A DNA stretch of 48,036 nucleotides. Origin: Verrucomicrobiota bacterium (GTDB lineage Bacteria > Verrucomicrobiota > Verrucomicrobiia > Limisphaerales > JADJPG01). Both the position numbers and the translations under genes were made by a program. The stretch covers positions 1 through 48,036 of the forward strand of contig JADJPG010000053.1 of the NCBI GenBank assembly GCA_016713365.1, read 5' to 3'. Of the stretch, positions 41,922 through 48,036 are shown piece after piece (the stretch's first letter is position 1; every line of letters begins with the position of its first letter). A model generated the notes under the pieces. It saw nothing but the letters and a program-made list of their open reading frames with translations. It ran no database searches and was not told the DNA's origin.

Positions 41922-44900
41922 TCACGGCTGCGCCGGGTTCACGACGCGGTAGAAACGATTCGTGGTCCAAGTGGGATCGGGAATCGTCTGCACGCGGTTG
42001 TTCGTGCTCGCGACCACATCCGTGAGCTTGAACCACGGTCCGCCGTTGAATCCGTCGGTGAATTCCACGGAGTAGGTCCGGTTCGAAATCGCGGCAAACT
42101 GGACACTCGCCTGCGTGGCTCCGGTGGAAAGATCGACGCGCAGGTAACTCGCGGCATTGGTCGGATCTGTTCCGGCCTGGAATTCATCGCGATTGCGCAT
42201 GCCGTCGCCGTCGAGATCCTCCAGCGCGTCGGCGGCGTTGTTGGTGTTCATGCCGACGGCTTGTTCGTACAGGTCGATGATGCCGTCCTGATCAAAGTCA
42301 GGAAGGGTGATGATCGCCGCGAGAGAGTTCGCACTGACTGCGATGCTCGCGAGGTTACGGACGATGACTCGATATTGGTTCGTGGTGAAGGGATTGGTGC
42401 TGGCCGTGAAGGTGTAGAAGTTCGTCGGCGAGCTCACAATGTTGCTGCGGACGCTCGCGCTGCCCCGACGCCATTCGTAGCCGAAGGGAAACGGACTGCC
42501 GCTGGCGACGACGCTGAGGGTAACGCTGGCTCCGGGCGCGACGAATTGCGGGGTCACACCTTGAACAATCGTCGGAGTGATCAGCGGAATCAGAGCAGCA
42601 GGAGCGCTCTGGACAACGCCCACTTCATCCGTGATGCGCACCGAGTAATCGCCGCCATTGGCGAGCTGAACGTTGGTGATCGCCAGCGTGCCGTTGGTGG
42701 CACCGGGAATCTCCGCGCCGTTGTGCAGCCACTGGTAGGTCAGCGGCGAAGGGCTGTAGGCGGTCACGGTGAAGGACGTGTTCGTGATCGCGAGCGCGGC
42801 GGGATCGGGTCTCACGCGCACCTGCACGCTGGCGGGTTGCGATTGGATGAAGGCGGGATATTTCAGAGTGATGTTCGCCGTGGCGCTGAGGACGGAGCCG
42901 TGGTCGTTGAAGACGAGCACGTCGTAGGCGCCGGCCTGGTTCGGTTGAATCGCCGGGAGCAGCAGCGTGGCGTTGGTGGCGTTCCCGATGGTGTCGCCGT
43001 TGAATCGCCATTGGTAACGGAGCGGCGCGTTGCCGCTCGCGGAGATTTGAAGCGCGACGTCCTGGAAAGCGATGGCGTTCTGGCTCGCGGGTTGAAGAAC
43101 GATCGTTGGCGCGGGTGTGGCGTCGTTCTGGAAATTGCCGGCGGTCGTCGGTCGGGCTGACCAGGCGTTCGGGTCGTCTCCGTAGATGCTCCCGCTGCGA
43201 CGCTGGAGCGAAAGTCCGTCGCCGTCCGCGCCGGCGGGCCACGGCGCCGCGTCCGAGTAACGCACGCGATCGACGAGCACGAACGGGACGTTGCCGCCGA
43301 CGGGAGTGGTCGGCTTCTCGAGACGCACGTCATCGCCGTCGTTTCCAAGCTTGCCGCCGTAGGGACCGAAGAGCCGCGTAGACGCCGGGACGCTGTAAGT
43401 ACTACGGAAGGCGTCGGTGAGCGCAGTGTTGGTGGGCGCGAAGTTGACGAGCAACACCGTTTCGCGCGGCGCGAGGGTGATGTTCGCGGGGAAGCTGAAC
43501 GACACGCCGCCGCGCAGGCGCCAGGTGTTGGCGGGGAGGAGACTGTCGAAGAGCGGTTGAGCTGTATCAGTGGCGTTGTGGAGTTCGATGAATTCTTCGG
43601 CCGAATTATCGCTGCCGTCCGCCAAGTCGCTGGGATGATATTGAATCTCGGTGATGACGATGGGACCGACCTTCGGTCCGCCGCCGGAGCTCTGTGGATT
43701 CGACGCCACGAAATCTTCGCGGCCGGTGCTGGTCACCCAGCGTGAGAACGGGACGCGATCCTCGGACGCGCCGAACTCGAACCCATGGACGTAGCCGGTG
43801 AGATTGCCCGCGAGGTCAGCGGAGAAAAGCCACACTTCGTCGCCATCCGATCCTAGCGCGAAACCGTTGCCGCCCGGGTTGAATTGCGATTCGTCGAACG
43901 CGATCGATGCGCCTGCCGCCAGCGTGATGCCATTCGGGATGCGGAACTTTTTCGGTGTGTTGAAGTCGTCCGAAAGATACCAGCCGCTGAGGTTTGCGGT
44001 TTGATGGAAGAGATTCAACAGCTCGATGGAATCGGTCGGCGGCGGAACATCAGAGCGGGCAATGACGGAGTTGACGACGACGCGAGGAATCACCGGCGCG
44101 GCAGGCTCGCCGGTGGAGGGTGAACCTCCCACAGCTCCGCTCGGGCGCCATTGATACGCGGAACTCCAGGCGTCGGGTTCGGCGTTTTCATTCACGACGA
44201 TGAGCGAGAAGCCGAGGCCGTCGGTGATCGGATGCCAGTTGTTGTCGTAGCTGAAGTCGAGGATCTCCTCGTTGTTCGCATCGACCAGCTGGAGCCGCTC
44301 GCCGCCGTTTTCGAGTGCGCCGGTGAATTGCCCGGCGACATTCCGTCCGGCGCCGTAGCGCGAAACGAAGGCTGCGAGGTTGCGCACGATGACGGTCGTT
44401 TCTCCCGGGGTCAGCGCGGTCACGGCGCTGCCGGTGAAGTCGAACTCGACGCCATTGATGAGGCGCACGCCCGCGAGATTCAGCGTCGTGTTGGTGGAAA
44501 TGTTCTTCAGCTCGATGAACTCGAATGCCTCGGCGTCGTTGGTGTTTCCAGCGACGAAGTCCGGGTGATACATCAACTCCGTGACGCGCAGGAACTGTTG
44601 TGCGAGCGACGGCGCAGCGGGCGTAGCGAATGCGTTCACCGCCTGGCCGAACTGGTTCACGAGCTGGAGCGATTCACCGCGAGCGGAGAGTTGTCCCGAA
44701 TAGGCGCCGGCGACGAAGAGACTTTGGCCACCGCGCGGACCGCTGGCGCGGGCGCGGAACGCGGGGACACTGGCGACGACATAGAGCGCGCTGTTCGATC
44801 CGATGACGGTGCCGGGCTTGAATGTGAATTCGATGCCGCCCGAGATTTTCCAGCCAGTGAGGTCGACCGGGAACGACGTGCCGTTCGTTACGATCAGGAA

Positions 44901-44960
44901 TTCCTCCGCCTGATTGCCGGAGGCGGGATTCACCTCCACGCTCGCGATGGACACGCTCAC
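41922..44960 (-). CDS. C-terminal part of a giant secreted LamG/CotH/lamin-tail/Ig protein (frameshifted gene)
   Basis: The 1012-residue frame (open upstream to ~45119) contains repeated lamin-tail-like (LTD) units: EVNPASGNQAEEFLIVTNG, NTTLNLAGVRLINGVEFDF, NSVIARSDVPPPTDSIELL, EIQYHPSDLADGSDNSAEEF and others. Two or three Ig-like units follow (ALQISASGNAPLRYQWRFNGD, TYQWLHNGAEIPGATNGTL, FGYEWRRGSASVRSN). An acidic EF-hand/TSP3-like block is next (PDFDQDGIIDLYEQAVG, LEDLDGDGMRNRDEFQAGTD), then a C-terminal beta domain ending FYRVVNPAQP. LTD, Ig and calcium-rich tails are typical of secreted or cell-surface verrucomicrobial proteins. A frame change near 45120 separates it from the CotH part; upstream of it the sequence reads AWGANAAFGGTTYTLAH in this frame. 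Confidence 0.85.
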   Translation of the reverse strand: MSVSIASVEVNPASGNQAEEFLIVTNGTSFPVDLTGWKISGGIEFTFKPGTVIGSNSALYVVASVPAFRARASGPRGGQSLFVAGAYSGQLSARGESLQLVNQFGQAVNAFATPAAPSLAQQFLRVTELMYHPDFVAGNTNDAEAFEFIELKNISTNTTLNLAGVRLINGVEFDFTGSAVTALTPGETTVIVRNLAAFVSRYGAGRNVAGQFTGALENGGERLQLVDANNEEILDFSYDNNWHPITDGLGFSLIVVNENAEPDAWSSAYQWRPSGAVGGSPSTGEPAAPVIPRVVVNSVIARSDVPPPTDSIELLNLFHQTANLSGWYLSDDFNTPKKFRIPNGITLAAGASIAFDESQFNPGGNGFALGSDGDEVWLFSADLAGNLTGYVHGFEFGASEDRVPFSRWVTSTGREDFVASNPQSSGGGPKVGPIVITEIQYHPSDLADGSDNSAEEFIELHNATDTAQPLFDSLLPANTWRLRGGVSFSFPANITLAPRETVLLVNFAPTNTALTDAFRSTYSVPASTRLFGPYGGKLGNDGDDVRLEKPTTPVGGNVPFVLVDRVRYSDAAPWPAGADGDGLSLQRRSGSIYGDDPNAWSARPTTAGNFQNDATPAPTIVLQPASQNAIAFQDVALQISASGNAPLRYQWRFNGDTIGNATNATLLLPAIQPNQAGAYDVLVFNDHGSVLSATANITLKYPAFIQSQPASVQVRVRPDPAALAITNTSFTVTAYSPSPLTYQWLHNGAEIPGATNGTLAITNVQLANGGDYSVRITDEVGVVQSAPAALIPLITPTIVQGVTPQFVAPGASVTLSVVASGSPFPFGYEWRRGSASVRSNIVSSPTNFYTFTASTNPFTTNQYRVIVRNLASIAVSANSLAAIITLPDFDQDGIIDLYEQAVGMNTNNAADALEDLDGDGMRNRDEFQAGTDPTNAASYLRVDLSTGATQASVQFAAISNRTYSVEFTDGFNGGPWFKLTDVVASTNNRVQTIPDPTWTTNRFYRVVNPAQP

Positions 44961-45200
44961 GTTCGGCGGTTGTTTGGTGGGGTTGGCGGCGCCGACTCCA
45001 GCGATGGTGGTTCCGGTGAGGTACCCGAGGCGCGGGGCGAGGTAGTTGGTTTTGATGCGGTCCGCGGCGTGCGCGAGCGTGTAGGTGGTGCCGCCGAACG
45101 CCGCGTTCGCACCCCAGGCGCCTTGTCGAGCGTCACGTCCGGGCTGATGACGGGCACGAGTTGGTCGATGCGGCGCTGGAAGTAACCGGTGGCGAGCACT

Positions 45201-45983
45201 TCATCGGACAAGGTGCGAATGCGGCGCAGCAGCATCTCGCGCGTGCGCCGGGACGTTCACGATGGCTTCGAGGAACCGGTTGTATTTCGCGTTTTGCAAG
45301 AGGTAAGGGCGTGCGCCGATGAACGGGTGGCTCGCGCATGCCGGGGTGGTTGTGTTCTGCGAGCTGAACACGATGTTGTCGGTGTTGAGTCCGTCCGGAC
45401 CGAAGGTGAGGTCTTGATCCCACGGGAGCATCCGCCATTCGCGCGTGCCTTCGGTGTCGCGGTGGATGAAGTGGTTCTTGTCGCTGGCGTCGATGTTCTG
45501 GGTGATGGCGATGGTGGCCATGAAGTTTACCATTCCGGGGACATCGATGTTGTCGAAGACGTAAGTCTCGAGCGCGCTGCCGGTGAGTCTCAGGCCGGCC
45601 AGCAACGCCACCAAATCGGCGTTGCCTTCTTCCAAACGAGATTTCTTTTCAAACGACGTGAGGATGTCATACGTGGAGTCTGGTCCGCATTTGTAGAAGG
45701 AGCCGTTTTCGTCGAGGCCGACTCGGCGAAGGAAGTCCTTGTCCGGTTGTTCCGTGTAGACGGAGATGTTGTAGAACGCGCCGTTTTGACGGACATGCGC
45801 GAGGAAGCAGATGGGCGACGGCAGCGCGACGTCACGCTGGTGCTCGTAGACGAGCACGGAGCGCAGGTAGGACTTGTCGGTATAGGTCGTGTTGAAGTCG
45901 AACTCAGTCACGCGCGGCTTGCCCGGGTAGGCTCGAAGTCCTGGTCTTCGTTGAACTCTATTTTGCAGCTCTTCTTCGGCCAC
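45201..45983 (-). CDS. CotH-like kinase middle section of the frameshifted giant protein
   Basis: CotH domain, second half: TEFDFNTTYTDKSYLRSVLV, FLRRVGLDENGSFYKCG, LETYVFDNIDVPGMVNFMAT, NHFIHRDTEG and the signature EWRMLPWDQDLTFGPDG, which holds the metal-binding Asp residues, then HPFIGARPYLL. Real coding content lies at about 45240-45930; the ends of the ORF beyond that are out-of-frame sequence. It is joined by frame changes near 45930 (to the CotH N-terminal part) and near 45240. The next piece continues MLLRRIRTLSDEVLATGYFQ in the adjacent frame (45120-45240). CotH-family proteins phosphorylate or otherwise modify secreted proteins. Confidence 0.8.
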   Translation of the reverse strand: MAEEELQNRVQRRPGLRAYPGKPRVTEFDFNTTYTDKSYLRSVLVYEHQRDVALPSPICFLAHVRQNGAFYNISVYTEQPDKDFLRRVGLDENGSFYKCGPDSTYDILTSFEKKSRLEEGNADLVALLAGLRLTGSALETYVFDNIDVPGMVNFMATIAITQNIDASDKNHFIHRDTEGTREWRMLPWDQDLTFGPDGLNTDNIVFSSQNTTTPACASHPFIGARPYLLQNAKYNRFLEAIVNVPAHARDAAAPHSHLVR

Positions 45984-47428
45984 GCGCGCGACGTTCCCCC
46001 GCGAATGCGCACGAAGAGGTTGTCGTAGAACTCGCCGTTGTAGAAGAGGGAGCAGCGTGTGCCGGCGCTTGTTTCGGCGGCCGCGGGCGTGGCGACGAAC
46101 CAGTGAAACACGGGCAGGGCGGAATTGATGGCGGGATTCGCGACGACGGTGCCGAAATACTGATCCGAATCTAGCGGGTCATTGAACAACGGCGCGCGAC
46201 TTGTGTGGCCGAAGGCGTCCGTAGCGGTGACGGCGTAGCGAATCATCTGGCCGTTTGTGGACGCGCTCGCCGGGATAGTGCCGCCGAAGATGCCGTCGCT
46301 GGCGATACCGTCGCCGTGCGCGCCGTCGTCGAGCATGGTCACGGCGACTTCGTTGGAAAACATCACGCGGTAACGCAGGGTGACGTTGGTCACCGCGGCA
46401 AACGCCGGCGTGATGCGCGCAGTGACGACGAGGTCATCGGTGTCGTTGGGAACGTTCGGCGAATGTTTCGCTTCAGTGATGATCGGTCCGAGGACATCCA
46501 CGCCGGGAAGGTTTTCGCTGCCGGGCGTGGGCGTGGTGAAATAGACGAACGTGTTCGTGACGGTGACGGTGGAGAGCGCGTCGAGTGTGGGCGCGATGAA
46601 GAAGTCCGGATCGTCCGCCGCAAGGTTCAGGGCCTGGAACGCGAGCACGTTGGTGCCGGCGACGATCAGGTTCTCGAACTCTGCGAGGTTGAAGATTTCC
46701 GCGACTTCGCTCGCGGATTCCGGCGCGGCGGCGGTGGCGGCGGAATTCCAGTCGAGCGTTTCGGGTGCATTGCGCCGCGCGACTTCCTGGCCGTTGAGCC
46801 AGACGACAAATCCATCGTCGTAACGCAGGCGCAGAATCCAGCGGCGGTAGAGCGCGGGATTATCCACGACGAAGGGATAGCGAAGATAGGCGGTGGCCTG
46901 CTGGCGAAACATTGATCCCTTGGTGCTGGTGGTGATTTCGGAGGCGAATTCGCCGCCGGGTGTGGCGAGCGATTCGATTTCTGTGGGGCTGAGTGCTCGA
47001 TTCCAGATGGCCACTTCATCGATCTTACCCTGCCAATGGCTGTCTCCAGTCGCGCTGCCGCTGAGCAACCTTGCTCCGATGATCAGCGCCGCTGAAGTCG
47101 GGTTTGGCAAGGTGCCGGTGTATGGGCCGGAGGCCACGGCGACGCCGTTGCGGTAGAGACGTTCTGTGTTCGCATCGAGCACAAACGCGACGTGCTGCCA
47201 GCTGGCGATGGGAAGGGGAGTGCCTTCGCGCAGGCCAAGGTCGGCGTTGTTCTGGCGGATGTAGTTGCTCAGATCGCCGGCGGAATCCTGCAATCCAAGA
47301 TGGAAGTGACTCGCGTTGCCGCCGGGCCAGTTCTTGACGATGGATGCCCAGGTGGGGCGTGCTTCTGCCCAGACCCACGCGGATACGGTGAGCGTCGTGG
47401 TCGATTTTGGGTAATTGGTTACGATCAC
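45908..47428 (-). CDS. LamG, beta-sandwich, Fn3-like and CotH N-terminal section of the frameshifted giant protein
   Basis: 506 residues. A LamG/Concanavalin-like jelly-roll comes first (TTTLTVSAWVWAEARPTWAS, HFHLGLQDSAGDL, WQHVAFVLDANTERLYRNGV, WQGKIDEVAIWNRALSPTEIE). A second beta-sandwich follows (WILRLRYDDGFVVWLNGQEV, NLIVAGTNVLAFQALNLAA). Next a domain reading LRYRVMFSNEVAVTMLDDGAH. The C-terminal part starts CotH (SALPVFHWFVATPAAAETSAG, VRIRGGTSRAWPKKSCKIEF). The frame is lost near 45930 in DQDFEP. Upstream the coding sequence continues through frame changes near 47431 and 47479, so the listed start GTG at 47428 is only an ORF boundary. Confidence 0.8.
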   Translation of the reverse strand: MIVTNYPKSTTTLTVSAWVWAEARPTWASIVKNWPGGNASHFHLGLQDSAGDLSNYIRQNNADLGLREGTPLPIASWQHVAFVLDANTERLYRNGVAVASGPYTGTLPNPTSAALIIGARLLSGSATGDSHWQGKIDEVAIWNRALSPTEIESLATPGGEFASEITTSTKGSMFRQQATAYLRYPFVVDNPALYRRWILRLRYDDGFVVWLNGQEVARRNAPETLDWNSAATAAAPESASEVAEIFNLAEFENLIVAGTNVLAFQALNLAADDPDFFIAPTLDALSTVTVTNTFVYFTTPTPGSENLPGVDVLGPIITEAKHSPNVPNDTDDLVVTARITPAFAAVTNVTLRYRVMFSNEVAVTMLDDGAHGDGIASDGIFGGTIPASASTNGQMIRYAVTATDAFGHTSRAPLFNDPLDSDQYFGTVVANPAINSALPVFHWFVATPAAAETSAGTRCSLFYNGEFYDNLFVRIRGGTSRAWPKKSCKIEFNEDQDFEPTRASRA

Positions 47429-47430
47429 GA

Positions 47431-48036
47431 ATCGTTCAACGGCGCCCCGCGAAAGTTCAGCGCGCCGCTGCTTGCCACGGACCCATTGTGACTCGTTGGT
47501 AGGAAAATTTCTTAATCCGCCAGCGTTGCCGCGACCGGAGGAATCAGCGGCGACACGACCGGCAGTTTCGTCGAACTTCCAATAGCCGGCGAGGTTGTTT
47601 GTGAAGTTGAGCTCGGCGATGGAACCGCCCAGAAGCCGACGCCTCCGGTCGCTTGAAGCCAGCTGGAGTCGTCAAAGTTAGTAAGGATCCAATTTGTGCC
47701 GGTTTCTCCATTCGAGGGTATGAGCAACCGACCGGCGCTGTTGGTGGGCAGAAAAGTGTTCAGCCGCGACCCGGTATCGATTCCATACGGATGTCACTGA
47801 CTTGCGGCGGAAAAAACGGTTGGGAATTCAGATGCGACTGTTGAGCCGTCAGGCAGGACGAGTGCAAGGTATTCTCCGCCGCCGGAAAGCCGGAAGTTGG
47901 TGTGCAACGGCGCGCCTGGCGTGCGGCGGTTCTTGCCGGAAGCGAAGACCACCAGATGGCTGTTGGCGGGGAGATTGGTTGAGGGAAACTGCCAGAGAGT
48001 CTGGTTGCTGGCATTGTCGCTCAGGAACCAGCCGAG
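47431..48036 (-). pseudogene. N-terminal, window-truncated part of the giant secreted protein (several frames)
   Basis: Protein similarity can be followed to the window edge only by changing frame: at the edge a lamin-tail unit reads LGWFLSDNASNQTLWQFPST, HLVVFASGKNRRTPGAPLHT and GGEYLALVLPDGSTVAS (48036 to ~47832). After a shift near 47830 the next frame gives QPFFPPQVSDI, after one near 47790 GIDTGSRLNTFLPTNSAGRL and NWILTNFDDSSWLQATGGVG, after one near 47630 GGSIAELNFTNNLAGYWKFD, ETAGRVAADSSGRGN and FPTNESQWV, and after one near 47479 VASSGALNFRGAPLND. Because the peptide content is preserved across these changes, they behave as single-base losses rather than random decay. The true start lies beyond the window. 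Confidence 0.75.

Noticed and set aside
44151..45185. 344-codon plus-strand ORF opposite the lamin-tail repeats
   Set aside because: Antisense shadow, Val/Gly/Arg-rich, no domain.

Overview
The window is about 48 kb of GC-rich bacterial chromosome, most likely from a Verrucomicrobiota member (Pedosphaera/Limisphaerales-like). This rests on the mix of gene families: secreted PQQ-repeat beta-propeller proteins with DWPxxRGP N-termini, a giant LamG/CotH/lamin-tail/Ig secreted protein, a ClpS plus DUF2017-like pair, many multi-domain histidine kinases and a near-universal housekeeping set. The placement is inference from family content, not from a search. No prophage, insertion sequence or CRISPR array is visible.

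Region 1 (1-8.1 kb) is a motility and signalling block. A tRNA-Arg(TCG), cut at its 5' end by the window edge, faces a minus-strand fliA - flgN-like - csrA group. Upstream of these lie, also on the minus strand, a sensor kinase with a degenerate receiver tail, a stand-alone receiver and an NtrC-type sigma-54 activator. A sigma-54-type -24/-12 element sits just upstream of fliA. A divergent hybrid kinase and a FlgM-like anti-sigma-28 candidate complete the block. Together they look like a flagellar hierarchy: sigma-54 activator, then sigma-28, then FlgM/CsrA feedback.

Region 2 (8.3-19.3 kb) runs on the plus strand: tail-specific protease Prc, ClpS, a DUF2017-like protein, then a compact phosphorelay of two very large hybrid kinases (each with a degenerate receiver, an intact receiver and an Hpt domain) and a REC-Hpt-REC protein. 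Region 3 (19.3-22.0 kb) is a plus-strand housekeeping run: HIT hydrolase, phoH, ybeY (overlapping phoH by 4 bp and carrying an in-frame inverted-repeat insertion) and recO.

Region 4 (22.1-31.9 kb) is mostly minus strand: a BamE-like lipoprotein, a PQQ-propeller protein, a frameshifted ubiX, phosphoglucomutase, an OmpR-type two-component pair, an alpha/beta hydrolase and a GcvR-like double-ACT protein; a second PQQ-propeller gene diverges on the plus strand. Region 5 (32-37.3 kb) holds a secreted esterase, a membrane-anchored protein of unknown function, argG, a 36-residue basic protein with a clear terminator, a SecD-head-like lipoprotein and an M23 peptidase. Region 6 (37.5-48 kb, all minus) holds a membrane-anchored EEP-fold protein that seems to lack catalytic residues, thiH, a xylulokinase pseudogene with an internal deletion, and a very large LamG/CotH/lamin-tail protein interrupted by at least eight reading-frame changes and running off the window edge.

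Frameshifts occur only in four places (ubiX, xylB, the CotH gene and its upstream part), all beyond 24.6 kb. They could be real decay or local assembly indels; the xylB internal deletion is hard to explain as a base-calling error.
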